A stretch of DNA of 64,000 bases, from positions 23,918,501 to 23,982,500 of the forward strand of contig NC_135380.1 in the NCBI RefSeq assembly GCF_049243985.1, read 5' to 3'. The stretch's first letter is position 1, and each line of letters opens with the position of its first letter. The notes under the pieces were generated by a model that saw nothing but the letters and a program-made list of their open reading frames with translations, ran no database searches and was not told the DNA's origin. A program made the position numbers and the translations under genes. Of the stretch, positions 12,001 to 24,245 are shown piece after piece. The DNA is from Paroedura picta. Lineage: Eukaryota; Chordata; Lepidosauria; Squamata; Gekkonidae.

Positions 12001-15000
12001 GTAGACTCCGATGTGTCAGTTCACAATAGTCTCTCAGCAATTCTCCTGATAAGCGTAGGCTCATGTTGGCCAAATCAAGCTAAAAAACAGAAAGACACCA
12101 AACCAGGGTGGGAATCCACTCCAGTAGGCAAAGCTTACCCTAGCGGCTGGTTTGAGGAAGAGGCAGGTAAGATTGTCCGGATCATAACGGAAGTCTTTGG
12201 GGAGGGTGTTGCATTTCTTGTTCTGACTTTCAAGCGTTGCTGGGGCCAGAGTCGTAGCTGCCTGCTCGAGAATATCAAATAGCAACAGAGGAAATCAAGC
12301 TCTTCCATCTTTGTACCACACTTTAAAAAATTCTGCATTGGAGCCAACAGAAGAGGTTATCATCAGACAAGTAATCTGGGAACCTGTTCTGCCAGAGGGT
12401 GAGGAAGGGGGAAAGCATGCAGTCCTTCACAAAGGTGAAAAATCTTCTGAAGGCAGCAGGTGGTTGGACTGGAGGGCCAAGGCAGGAATGGAGAGCCATG
12501 GCAGGAGAGTAGGCCATAGAGAGCTCTGGACACCTACCCTTGTCTCACGGAAATGAATCGCAAACTCAATCTCCTCATCAAAACTGATTTCTAAGACTTT
12601 CTTTGCAGTCTTCCTTTTGTTTACCTTCTCAGAGCCAGCATCACCTACGAAGGATGAGAAGGAAGGTACAATGCAGAGAGTCTGAGAGAAGATTGGCCTG
12701 CACCTGCTACGTACTGCGCCCTTGTTGTATTAAGTTATGCTGCTTTTGACTCATGGGATTTTATTATTACTGTTTTATAATATGCGTAGTTTAAAAATGC
12801 AACTTAGTACAGTTGTTTAAGTTTCGTCAGGCACAAATTTATAAAGACACCCTGCTGCTGCCACTGAGACAGTACAGTGACAATAAGGCTTCTGTATGGC
12901 AGAGGTTCTCAGAGGTTCCCTGCTCCAGTCTTGTAGCAACTATTCCCCATCCACTGGGCCAGCAGAACCTATTCAGCATTTGTTTAATGTAGCAGTTAAA
13001 TATTATTACAGTGATATAACAATCTGTGTATTAGGTCCCATCTTTTTTTTAAGTCTCTAGGTAGCCCTTTAATGTGGATATCCTTCCACCCACCCCCCTT
13101 ATCTCTCTGCCACAAAACGGGCTAGAGACTTCTTTTTTAAAGAAAAGAACCAAAGAAATCTGGGAATTCAGAACGTTTGTTATGCATATTGTTATAACAT
13201 TATAATACTATTTAATTGCCAATTTAAAAACCGAGAAAGCCCCCAGGGTAGCAGGGAGAGGAAATGGCCGCTGTAGACAGCAGAAATGACTGCCATGTAC
13301 ACAAGACTGGAAAAATCCAAGCATTCCTATCCAAGCAGTAGCTCACTTTGCTGTCATGTTTCCCAAAACTTCTTAGCAAAGTAGATTTGGGACTGATCAC
13401 ACAAAAGCTAAGAAAATTCTGAGAAGTGGACAAATATACCATGAGGCTGGTGGGAAGCAGCAAGGTGGGTGGGGAGTAGAGAGCCCACTGAACCCAGGAC
13501 AAATAACCAGCAGGGAAATGGCCCCTGTTTCTGATCTACCAAGCTTCTATATGAAGTCAAGACGATCTCCAACAACTAATTCTTTAAAGTGTTCAGTTTC
13601 CATTTAGAGAAACCTAAATAATTTCTTTCCTGGCCCATGAAGACTTGGGGTGAAAACCAGAAACTCTGTCATACAGCTGCCTATTTTTTTACAAGCAGAT
13701 ATTTGAGCCCATGATCTTTCCATACCTTTATGGCGAGGCTTGAAACGCCAGTGTTCTGGGCCTGCCCACATGAACATTGTTCGGGGGCTGAAATAAGAGT
13801 ACTCGCTGGGATTCATGGACAAGTGGAGGCACATGGACCCAATGTCTCCTTCCCCCAGGGAAACCACATCTCTTCTGGAAAAAGCACATGGTCACACTTA
13901 TAAACAACAGCAGAGATAAAGTTTCAATAGCATCTCATCTAATGGCATCCCATGCATTCTTTAAGGCAGTGGCACATGTGGTTCACCCACCATTTTATTC
14001 CTCAATGAACAACTCTATACTTTTCCTATGAGATCAATGCACACAACAGTTCAGCCCTGAATGTACCTCGAGGATCCTGGCGTTACCCTACATGCTTCCA
14101 ACTTTTCAGAGAACTCCCCCAGATCCTTTGCAACTGTCCTGTCTAGTAGGTCTGCATCGAAGTCATCATCTGCTGGGCCCTCAGCATTGTCCACAGTGTC
14201 ACTATCAACCTCTGCATTGATATCAAACACCTGGTCACTCTTCTTAAATTTCTCCAGCAGGGCTGAAACTGACTGAAGAGGAAACAGGTAGAAGAGTCAA
14301 AAGGAAAAAAATTTTGTAAAACGTATGTAGTCATCCATGTATAGTAACAATAATAAGATAGACATAAAATTTGACTGTAGAGCTGTGAAACTGGGAATAA
14401 AGATATTTGGATTGTGCTACACATATTTAAGAATGATGGTGGTTATCAGACCAAACATGCACATAAATTGCATGAACTTTTCATACATTCCTTCCTGTTC
14501 CAGCAGCCCTTCCCAAAACACAAAAGGAGTTAAGGGAATCACACAGAGGGATAATTGTGCAGAGTCATGTGCTGCTATAAAGAAGAGAGGGTGAAATGGC
14601 CCACTCCTCTCCTGTAAGTCTGCAAAACTGTGTTTATTAAAGACGTTTTACCCCCCTCCCCCCTCATCCTTACAGCATTCCAACTCACACAGCTATTGCT
14701 TTCCATAGATCCTGTGACTTTTACAGGTGTTGTAAGTGGCTGTAGGCAATGGAGTAAAGGGGGGGAGAGGCTGGAGAATCAGTGCTCTGACTGCACATGT
14801 TTGGGCACACACCTATGTGAAACTGCTTCCATCCCGTGCTTCGTGTTTAGCAAAAAGAGTTACGGTAAGAAATTGGAAACGAAGGAAAGTACACCATGAT
14901 ATGAACAAAGGAGTTCTGAGGTCAAACCTCAGGGGGTGCATTCACTTCTCTAATTCAGTGCAGAGCAACTGCCAGTTTTGCCATACCTCATTATGGGTCT

Positions 15001-18000
15001 CACTGTCCCACTCAGAGAATAGGAAGCCAGCCAGAGAAGGGCAAATGGTGCGCTTTTCAACACACTGCAGGAGGATTGCTACAAAACGATCACCAAGAAG
15101 TTTGAAGTTAGTAGCCATTCAGAACTCCCATATTACTATGCTCTTCAAAAGAAATGCTGTCAACTGAGATAGACCTGAGGGTGGCTTAATCCCTCCCCGT
15201 CACCTACCTTTCAAGTCTGCCATTTTCACATGAGAAGAACTTGGTAACTCAGAAGTTTCAGAAGAAGGCAAAGGTGTGACCATTGAATCAAACATGATTT
15301 CACTGAGATAGCTGTGTGTGTGAAGGGTGGTAAGGAAGACGCCAGCTGTGCTGCACTCATCGAAGGACGTTGCGGTCTTCTGGAACATCGGATCAACCTG
15401 TGCATAAAACCAAGCATTTCCCAGGTTTAATATCGTCATCATCAGATCAAAATAAAATTCCAGAATCACTGTTTAATAATCATTATTGAGTGTAGAAATA
15501 CTGTGCTATAAATTCTGATACTCCCCCCCCCCCCCCAGGAGAAGCCTACATGCAAGGACAGTGAAAGCAAATTCCATGGCAAGCAAATAAATATGCCCAT
15601 TTACAGCCACCATTGGTGGTGAAAAAACATCTGCTGCTGCCAATATTTTGCTCAATCTGAAATGTATATCATTATCGCTGTCAGGCTATTAAATTATGTA
15701 ATCAGTAAAAAGGGAGATAATAGGTGAAATTTACAAAAACATTAAGGCTACCAAAGATACGAATCTGCAAGTGTTTGAGGCCCTAAAATACAAGTCTCTC
15801 AGAAAAATAAAACCAATATGTCCTTTACTCCAGCCTAGGCCAATTATAATTTGACCAACAACCAGCTCAACTACAAATTAAGCTGATTGAAGCATGCAGC
15901 CATATATTTGTAGGAAAATGCAAAGCAAAAATAACCAATTAAAAAAAACACAATTTTTTGGTGTCGCAGCTCAACAATGCTTGGAATGCTAGGAAAAAGC
16001 AAGGCAGAAGTATCTCAATACATAGAAACCTAGGCCAGAAGTCTTGCTCTGAACATGGTCAGAAGCATGCCATTTGATCCCCAACTCAAGTACTGACCAC
16101 AAGGCTGACAGTGAAGCAATATTACTTTCACTAGATGGACATGTTTGGTCCTTGCCAGGAGATCTCCCTTTCACCAAATTTCATCCTCAATGTCTTTAAT
16201 CAATCTTCAGACTTTGCTATAAGTGAACAAGTGCTTCACAGAGTATAGAAAGAAATCTTCAAAAGAGATAATTTACCTCACATCTACGATCTGTGTCAGA
16301 GACATTAATGTTATTTAAATTCTGCTCTATTGTTTTGTATAGGTGCTTCCTCTTGCTGGGCGGCTTCTTTCCACTTGCAGAATCCACATCTCCTCCTATA
16401 AGAATGGGCATACTGAACATTCAAGCAAGCCTTAAAATGAAATCTGGCACAAATTATCTCCACATCTGTCTCAGAACAAGACTAAATCCAAGTATTTTGC
16501 TCAAGTCACTAGTGAGATCTTTCATCTTTAAGGCAAAAGGATCCTCCCCCCCCCATTATGTTTTGCCAATTACATAAACAACTGCAACATATGAAAGTAC
16601 TGATGCACTGAATTTCTCCTGGATTCTTAGTGCACATGTGCCTCTCTTGCAGACAAGGATCTATCAATGGCAAGACTATCCACCTCTGCTCCTGCACTTT
16701 TATGTTGAGATGGACATACAAAGGGTGATTTATAACATACAAGAAAGTTTCATCACTAACCTGAGTACTAGTCCAATCTAGTTCAGTATTATCTATTTTA
16801 ACTAGCAGCAGTTTTCATCAGGTAAAGGTCTTCTTCTACTCAACTATCAGATTTTTTAAAAGGTGTGTGACAAACTGAAGCTCTAGCCTTGTGACCAAAA
16901 GTCTGTCTGATGTCACTGATCATTGCTAATCAATATGCTCAACTGATTACATAAAGACACTTACTTGTATCCTGGCCATCCACAGGTTCTGCTGGACCAG
17001 AGTCTTTGCCTAGCCCTCCAAGGACCCTGTAGACATCTGCATGGACAGCATCAACTCTCACGGCATAGATCTTTGTGCTGGCGTCCAAGGTACCAGCTGC
17101 TATCTGTAAGAGTAAAGTTAATAGGATTGGATTGGAGCTTCTCCAGTTTAAAGAAAGCAGAGACTACAAAGGGCACTCAAAACAAGCTACACACTGAACT
17201 GGCAATTAACAGTGAATCAAGACACCCAGGGAGGCCCATTGTAACAGCATGCTGTCAGCAAACAGGAACACAGATAGACCTATACATTGCAATTAGATGA
17301 TTTGCATCCTGCCTTTCTGCTCTTTAGAATACTCAAGAAATTCCAGGACAGAGACACCAAGACACCTGGAACAAGACAAGAGGCTATTGGTTTGGACTGC
17401 ACTAAACTAATACACGATGCTTCACTGCTCTTGTCTTGGATCCACACATTCTCTCATCACTATAAGTACTGATCTGCAAGGGAATGAGGGGGGAATCTGT
17501 TTCTTTTCTTTGCCATCCCCTCTCTATTAGTTCTCTCACACTGATATTGAAGGCTAAATAATGTGAAAAGGGTCCAGAAGTAGGCAAATATACACTTTTA
17601 TTGGAATTATTATTTAGAATATCAACTCCTGTTTCCACAATGGTATCTTCCCAATCTGATGCCCAACAGGTTACACAATTTTCCCTTACAATAGCTTCTT
17701 GTGTACAGACAGCAGTCTGAAAATCTGGCAGAGCCAGACTAACAAAACCCTCTGCAGCAAGGACAACTGCACTGCAAGTTGGCAGAGTTTAATTTCCTAG
17801 AAGAGACTGGAGAGAATACTGAAAAGAGAACTTAATTAGATTTGAAGCTGATCCAATACCAGATAATAAATAAATAAATACATCATTATATAATTATTCC
17901 CTATATACATATGTAAGCTTTTGTAAGAGGAATGTAAAGAAATACCAGATTCCCCCCTCCAGCTACCAGAAGGTAAGATAAGACTTGCTATTGGTTACTC

Positions 18001-18817
18001 AGTGTTTTTAATTCATAGAAGACAGTAGAAGACTCTAACCTTAAAGTTGGTGAGTTCAGAGTCCTTCTGTTTGAGTATTTCTGTCATATAATCAATCAGG
18101 TGCAAGCCAAATGCATTTTTGGTGGTGATTTTCTGGAACAGAACACAACAAATTTACATTTTATACTTACACATAAAATTGTACGGTAAAGAGAAAGTTG
18201 TTTCACACTTTGAAAAAGGCACATTAAATTCTGTGCCAAGAAAGCCAAATTCTATGGCCTTGAGTAGACAGAGATTCACTGAAGCTGATTTTTTTTAAAC
18301 TCAAAAGTTTCTTACGTTTTCTGTTGAAAGTTTGATACATGTTGAATAATGATCAGCTATCTGGGTATTTGTCAGTTGGGGAATTGCTGCCAATGATGTT
18401 TCTGCTTGCCTTAAAGGAAAAAAAAGGTTTAGAAATCTATATTTGATGAGTTTGTCTTAAAATACAGGAGAAAGTATATGAAACTGACTCTGTATAAAGC
18501 CCTTATAAGTCTTAAAGCATATCCAAGTATGTTTGTCTATTACACAAAGCTGCACACAATCAACTGGTGGTCAAGCCTTCTTACTTGTTGAAGGGAGAGT
18601 GTACAGACAAAGGTGAATCAGTGCTAAATTGCAGGTCGACAACCCTGGAGCGCCGCCGCTGCTTCCTCTCCCTCTCATCATCATTCCCAGGACAATTCTC
18701 CAGAACAGGAGTGCCAGAGGAGCTAAGTGGTTGCCTCCTGGTACCAGGGGACACAAATACGTTGTCAGTAGAGGAGCTTCTTTCACAACCAGCAGACTGT
18801 GGATTTGAGGAACTCAT
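6086..18817 (-). CDS. NCAPH: Condensin complex subunit 2 (CAP-H, kleisin)
   Basis: Seventeen coding exons in transcript order: 18585-18817, 18316-18409, 18040-18132, 16965-17103, 16277-16395, 15208-15397, 14987-15078, 14067-14272, 13726-13874, 12538-12644, 12139-12261, 11833-11940, 11015-11185, 10244-10360, 8039-8124, 6812-6887, 6086-6145. Phases agree throughout; the sum is 2163 bases, 720 residues (human about 741). It is the kleisin that closes the SMC2-SMC4 ring of condensin I and drives mitotic chromosome compaction. Recognised blocks: [16 protein letters not shown] near residue 35, [81 protein letters not shown], and the C-terminal winged-helix segment [18 protein letters not shown]. 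The start is ATG 18815-18817, preceded by ACA after a TATAG acceptor; exon 1 at 20673 and above has an in-frame stop and no usable ATG, so the human N-terminal extension is absent. One intron has a GC donor. Confidence 0.97.
7080..7440 (+). repeat. L2/CR1-clade LINE 3' fragment in an NCAPH intron
   Basis: One frame reads [15 protein letters not shown], the usual C-terminal tail of ORF2 in this LINE group, followed by a T-rich 3' UTR ending in ATTTATTTA repeats near 7420-7445. Confidence 0.65.
8640..9015 (-). repeat. L2/CR1-clade LINE remnant
   Basis: It shares the block on CCTGGCGGAACAGCATCTC...CAGGCTCTGCAG and CTTGAATCTGATC with the better copy at 55920-56510. No open frame of note is left. 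Confidence 0.5.
9380..9684. mobile_element. CpG-rich non-autonomous hAT element
   Basis: It begins CAGGGGTCATCAACCCCC and ends in the inverse of TAGCGGTCCCCAACCTTTC. An exact 8-bp repeat GTGTAAGA flanks it at 9372-9379 and 9685-9692. The inside is very rich in CpG (GCGCACACGCAG and similar), unlike its surroundings. Open frames on both strands here are by-products of base composition. Confidence 0.88.
11009..11014 (-). other. NCAPH: GC-AG splice donor in NCAPH
   Basis: Exon 11015-11185 ends CAGAAG and the intron starts GCAAGT on the minus strand. The next exon (10244-10360) begins after TTTTTTCAG in phase 0 and continues the protein EPQK|VNKI as in human CAP-H, so no GT donor fits. AG|GCAAGT is the classic strong context for GC donors. 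Confidence 0.9.
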
Positions 18818-19489
18818 TGTTGCTATAAAGGAAAGACAAGACAACAGCTAATGAGACCTATGGTCCAGACACTAGGCAAGAAGTCCCTCTTCTACAACAG
18901 CACCCAGAAATCTCTCCCATTACTTCCTGTCTATTAATCACTTTATCATCCTCTCAAGCATACCAAAGCAGAAGGGAGAAATAGAAGAGGAGCATAAAAA
19001 CAGGAGTGGGTAGAATTTGGACTGATAGCAGTTCTGTGGCCTATCTACAGCAGGAGTGAGTGAATGATCCAGAAACATGTTCCATCAGATTAAAATTACA
19101 CAGTTTCAGCTTGCTTGTCTGCAGGTGATTCCAAGCCTGTAGAAAATTTAGACTAAATGTACAAATTATTTATTTCAACTAACCCCCACTCTTAGCCGGT
19201 TTTTTCCACTGTATTCTCATCACCCCTCCTGTCAAAGATTTTAACCACAAAGAAACTATGGGGGTCCATTAAAGGTGTGCTAAATTGTAACAAAACCTTC
19301 AATGGACTATAGCCTTCCACATCAGATATGCAACATCTATCAAAACAGACAAAAACTTACTTTATACAATACAATGTATACAATAAACTTTCAAAAACAT
19401 GCTGCTATACGTTATGGTGATGACCACTAGCTTGGACTGACCAAGTACAGCAAGGATTGGTTCATTAATAAATATAAGCCATTGTAAAG

Positions 19490-19713
19490 TAAGGTGACCA
19501 GATTGTCCCACTTTTGGAGGGACATCTGGGGGCACCTGACAAATTGTACTTATGTTGAAATTAAAATATATATATTACGGTACTATTTTTCCATTTTATG
19601 CGTTCTATGAAACTTTTTGTTGCTCCATATAGACCACATTTTTAATCAAGAACCCCCCCCCCCCCCGGGTCAATGGTGTCCCGCTTTACCAATGTTAAGA
19701 TCTGTTCACCTTA
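19490..19713. mobile_element. Small hAT-like element with poly-C run
   Basis: Termini are TAAGGTGACCAGAT and the inverse TAAGGTGAACAGAT. The flanking 8-mers are TTGTAAAG (19482-19489) and TTTTAAAG (19714-19721), matching at 7 of 8. It contains a C run at about 19648-19661. It lies in NCAPH intron 1. Confidence 0.65.
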
Positions 19714-20672
19714 TTTTAAAGGTAACCCATACTCAGAGGCAGTGGATGGAAGGTTTAGCCTCTATGCTCATGCTGCGAGCCTTCCAGACTATCTGGTTGG
19801 GCACCGTGGAATGCTGGACTGGATGGGCTATTTATCTGTTTCATCAGAACTCTTTTTATGTCCTTATCCTCAGCTAGCAAGTATATAGGAGGGTAAAATT
19901 GTAAACAACAAGGTCAAAACATCTTTACGTGCAACTAGTCCCACCTAAAATACTTTCGCACAGAGCATGAACACAAGAACATCAACATTCACTAGTACTC
20001 TTGTTTTCAACAGGTCAGTTTCTTGACACTACATACATCTGCAAATCACATGCAAATGTCATAGGCTGTACTGCTTCTGCTCCATAACCTTTTAGCCCCA
20101 GTTTAGATTTCTCTCTCTTCACGTCTATGTCACGACCACAGAGCCAGCTTGCTTCAGCAGTTAGTCTCAAACGAGGACCAAGGATATTCAGGCCAATATC
20201 ACACCCAACAAGTAATTTTAAAATCTTGGATCTAACCATCCATTGGCCTCTGCCAACTGAGCATAACACTACACACATTCCCAAACACCCCCATGCACAC
20301 ATGTGCATACACACTAGCTATTGTAGATTCCTATTAAATGGGGAGATCTCACGTATTCTGTGGATATATCATTCAACAGAAAAACAAAAACACACCTAAT
20401 ATATCTGACAAAACAAGCTCCCCTTCAAAAAAGCAGGAACCATAACAAACTTTTACGTGGCCACAAAATTGAGAGGGGGGGCTTTAACTACCAACAGTCT
20501 GCTGTAATTATGAGCCAGGTTTTAGATTGGCCTCCTTTATTGGCTGGATCCTGACGCTCTTGGCCAATCAGCGATCAGCTTCCTGTACAACCTCCCCCCC
20601 CCCTCCGCCCCGCACCTTAGGAGAAGTCCACAGCAGCGCGTTCTCTCTAGTTCTCAGTTCTAGCTTGCCTAC

Positions 20673-20960
20673 CTCCACACGGTGCGGATCTGTGGCCTCC
20701 TCCCGACTACTCGCCCCTCAGAGACCAGCAACAAACACAGCTCTGACAATAACCATGGCCGCCTTTCGTTGACGTCCTTCACATTTGAATCGACCGCGCC
20801 AACGCATTGCGCAGGCGCGAGAAGAGGTGTCGCCCGGACGTCACGGGGAGGAGCATCTTGCTTGAGACAGAGGCCGGGAAGATGCAAATAGGGTTAACGC
20901 ATGCGCAGTTGGTTGAGACGCGTTTTTCTCCCTGCAGTCTCCAGGCTCCTCGATTGGGTT
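20673..20960 (-). promoter_or_regulatory. NCAPH: NCAPH promoter and non-coding exon 1
   Basis: A CpG-rich block. Exon 1 ends at 20673 with GTGTGGAG|GTAGGC on the minus strand. Above it are two NRF1-like sites (TGCGCAGGCGC at about 20808-20818 and CGCATGCGCA at 20899-20908), two CRE-like TGACGTC motifs (20770-20776, and on the minus strand near 20838-20844), an inverted CCAAT at 20953-20957, and TTTGAA at 20784-20789. On the minus strand the latter reads GGCGCGG-TCGA-TTCAAA, a CDE-like element four bases from a reversed CHR. That is the spacing used by cell-cycle promoters, fitting a mitotic gene. Transcription start is not fixed by sequence alone. An ATG near 20756 in exon 1 opens only a short upstream frame. 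Confidence 0.7.
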
Positions 20961-21238
20961 ACGTTGTGCCGCCTCGTGTCTTTTCTCCTTTTAGCAAATA
21001 GACCGACCCGTCGGGTCTTAATTACTATACAAACTGCATCGGAGCAGAGATTCACAAGGGCTCACTCTTGGAACCACTTTTTAAGCCCAAACCACAGTGA
21101 AAGTGATCCTAACGAAAGGCAGTTATGCGTGAAAGGTGTGGGAAAAGAGGGAACTGGCCGCCGAGAAACCATGTGCCTCCTGAAGTTATTTCCCCAGTTA
21201 TTTCAGCTTGGAAAAGCCAATGGTAACAAGCTCTAGGG

Positions 21239-21365
21239 CAGGGGTAGTCAAACTGCGGCCCTCCAGATGTCCATGGACTACAATTCCCAGGAGCCCCTGC
21301 CAGGCAGGGGCTCCTGGGAATTGTAGTCCATGGACATCTGGAGGGCCGCAGTTTGACTACCCCTG
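21239..21365. mobile_element. Foldback hAT MITE, copy 2: perfect 127-bp palindrome
   Basis: The two arms of 63 bases are exact inverted copies around a single central A. The target duplication CTCTAGGG is exact at 21231-21238 and 21366-21373. Absence of any arm mismatch suggests a recent insertion or arm homogenisation. Confidence 0.92.
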
Positions 21366-21392
21366 CTCTAGGGAGTGCATCTTCGGTGTCCA

Positions 21393-21810
21393 GATTCTGA
21401 ACATGTTGGATAATGCACTTTCAGTGCACTTTAGAAGTAGATTTTATTTATTATTATATTTGTAAACCGCGCTCCCCTGAGGCTAAGGGCAGTTCAAATG
21501 GAACATAAAGGAATGATACATTGAACAATACAGAGGTTTTTTTTGTATCAAATGGAAATATAGAAATGGTAATGATAATAATAATTACAGAGAATAAGAA
21601 TGTAACAGGTCCATGGTGGTTCAGTTCAGGTCCATGGATTCCTGGGAGGGAGATTCAGGGGCCTAGTGGGTGTTGTTGTCAACCTCAACCAAATGCCTGG
21701 TGGAGGAGCTCCCTTTTGCAGGCCCTGCAGAACTGTTTTGGTCCATACTGGAAAATCTTGCTACAAAAGCACATTGAAACTACATTATCCAATGTGTGTG
21801 AAATCCTTTT
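21393..21810. repeat. Foldback MITE of a second family split by a LINE fragment
   Basis: Left half about 21393-21443 (TTCTGAACATGTTGGATAAT) and right half about 21738-21810 (ending ATTATCCAATGTGTG) match the two arms of an element seen whole at 37748-37866. Between them lies an L2-like 3' piece in minus orientation, starting ATTTATTATTATATTTG and containing CAACCTCAACCAAATGCCTG. Confidence 0.65.
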
Positions 21811-22130
21811 TAATCAGGTGAACAGTACAGAGATAGTTTACAAACTAATAGCGTAAAGTCACTGTTGCAAAGCTGAGTTATTTTTACTAGCGGAAACCAT
21901 GATTTTGGTTTGGGTAGCACTTTAATTTTTAATAGAATGTTTTGACTTTTGCACACTAACTCTTGCTCTTTTGGTTGGCTAAGAACGTTTCAGATAGGCA
22001 ACTCTTGAATTACTTGAGTGGGGGAAACAATTTCTGCTCAAGAGTCTCTGCTAAGAAGAGATTCCAGTTAGTGAAGCCAGCCTCCTGGTGAGACTTGGAG
22101 GACAGTTTCCCTGCAGAAAATGGTTTAGAG

Positions 22131-22595
22131 CAGTGGTCCTCAACCTTCCTAATGCCACGACCCTTTAATACAGTTCCTAATGTTGTGGTGACCGCCAACC
22201 ATAGAATTATGCAAGTGTTCTTTCACTTAAACTGAAACTGACCAATGACATGAAGATCCATTGTTCATAATCTTTAAACCGCCCGTGGCACTCTCGCTGC
22301 GTCAGCCCGCCGCCAACGAAACAAGCTCGCCGCTGCCGACCAGCCCGCCGCCGACCAGCCCGCCGCCGCAGACGACTAAGGTCAGGACCTAGCGCCCGCT
22401 GCATTCCCCTGCAGCGGGCTTGATTACTAGTTGTATATAAATTGGTTATATATTGTATATAAATTGGCAGGTGCCTTCAGGAGGAGTGACAACAGTGGCA
22501 GCAGCCCCCCCCAGCCCATTGCTCGCCCTGCCACGACCTGTGAAAGGGTCATTCGACCCCCAAAGGGGTCCCGACCCCCAGGTTGAGAACCGCTA
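22131..22595. mobile_element. SPIN-like hAT element
   Basis: It begins CAGTGGTCCTCAACCTTCCT and ends GGTTGAGAACCGCTA, with an exact 8-bp duplication GTTTAGAG at 22123-22130 and 22596-22603. The edges (AATGCCACGACCCTTTAATA, GTTGTGGTGACC, TCGACCCCCAAAGGGGTC) match the SPIN hAT family as I remember it, known for horizontal spread among tetrapods. The middle is GC-rich (repeated GCCCGCCGCCG) and unlike the usual SPIN interior. No transposase frame. Confidence 0.8.
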
Positions 22596-24245
22596 GTTTA
22601 GAGGGCAAATTCTATGGCACTATACCCCACTGAGGTTCCTGCCCTCCCCATGCTCTATCCCTAAACCTCCAGGAGCTTCCCAGCCTGAACCTGGCATCCT
22701 TGCCCCCCCCTCTTCCTGCTAGTGACTAGGATTCAGAGAGAACTGGCAATCCAAATTTCATCTTGATAGGCCGGAGAGAAGATGCTTCAGAAAAGCTAGC
22801 CTTGTAGAAATTTGGAGATTGTTTCCTATTAGAGCCATAGTTTGTAAGAATACGAATTGTCATTGTTTTGAATAGTTCTTAAGCTGAATCATAGCTATCG
22901 TATTCTGGCCCAGGCTGACCAAAGTTAGCAAAGTTCACCCAGAAGCTCAGGAGGTGCCATTGTGTGCCTCATGGAATCGCATAGCACCAATACAAAGAAG
23001 GCAATTAGGTTCCAGGGCAGGTAATCACTGTTCGTTCATATTGTGATTGTTGCAAACTGAAAGTAAAAGATGTGCCCATCCAAGGGCAATTCCCAAGCAA
23101 ATGATTTTGGAAATGATGTTATGATGCCCACCTCTAACACCAGAGTGAGTTATATTGACCTATCAAAGCAGAATCCAACCAATGAATCTGGTATCTGACC
23201 AACCCAATTCCACCCTAAATTTTTTAGCACCTGTGTGTGTACCAATCAATGATGAATACTGTAGAAGCATGGGAATGTGAAGTATTATAACCTTTTTCTC
23301 CAGCCCTGGATGGTCAGAGTTCACCGTTTCGGCCATCTTTGCTGTGCTGTTCTGATTTTGTGCAAAAATAAACTTTTCTCTTTGCTTCATCCAGAAGTTT
23401 TCTTGCCTGACTTATTTTGGATTATTGGAACTTTTGTTATTTTGGCTTTTGTACATTCGCACAAAGATTTTAGACCTAACAGTCTCATCACAGGTGATGT
23501 TTGAAATAATTTCATACATTTTTATACTAACCTCCTTCCAAAGATCCTGCAGTAGGACTACTAGCCATCCCATTTCTTACATGGTCAAATGTTGCTTCAA
23601 AACCCAGACTCTGGTGCAGTCTGACCAGAAACCACTAAATTCTGTCAGTCTTCTCCAGTCATGTGGAAAATTCTGCCCCTAATTTTCCAGATTTTCCCAG
23701 TCATCCCCAGACGCATTAATGCTGCTCCAGGTTCTTACTCCTGGCTCTGCTTTCTGAGCTGGCTTTGTCGGAAAAGCAGTATATAAATCAAATAATGCTT
23801 TTAGAGATGCTTAGTGCCCTCCTTACTTACTAGTTCATTGAAATGACAGCACTGGGAAGTTTCAAAAACAGTGATAGCTATAAAATGTCTGCCAGGATTA
23901 GATGAAGGGGCATCTTTCAGCTAGATCTAGGAAAAAAGTATGAGACTGATTTCACTGAATGCTAGGCAGAACATTTCTTGCTGGAACTTTTATTTCGAGT
24001 CTAAGAGAGCAAATTCCCTGACTATATAAAAATAGGAATGTAAGCTGACTTGGTTTTAAAGGCCCTTTGCCCTGCCACGTGTGTTTCCCCCAAATCAAGC
24101 TGAAGCGCAGGAAACTTGTGAAGATACCCAAATGACACCATTCTGAGATAAGTGATGCCGTTGCTTCCTATCTTGTTTGCTTTCCTTAGCAGTCCTTTTA
24201 GAGCAAGCCAAAGAAGACTAGTGTTTCTCATGTAGGTGTCCTTTC

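Larger units (their letters stand above)
20961..24245. other. Intergenic region between NCAPH promoter and ITPRIPL1 3' end
   Basis: No gene is supported. It holds the foldback MITE at 21239, a split second MITE with a LINE piece inside (21393-21810), and the SPIN-like hAT at 22131. The rest, 22604-24245, is unique A/T-rich DNA without recognisable features. Confidence 0.6.

Noticed and set aside
20669-20887. Coding N-terminus of NCAPH in exon 1
   Set aside because: In the frame that joins exon 2 there is a stop upstream and no ATG after it; the ATG near 20756 opens a different short frame.
20807-21236. Divergent coding gene on the + strand at the NCAPH promoter
   Set aside because: Frames are short and compositional; a non-coding divergent transcript is possible but nothing in the sequence shows it.
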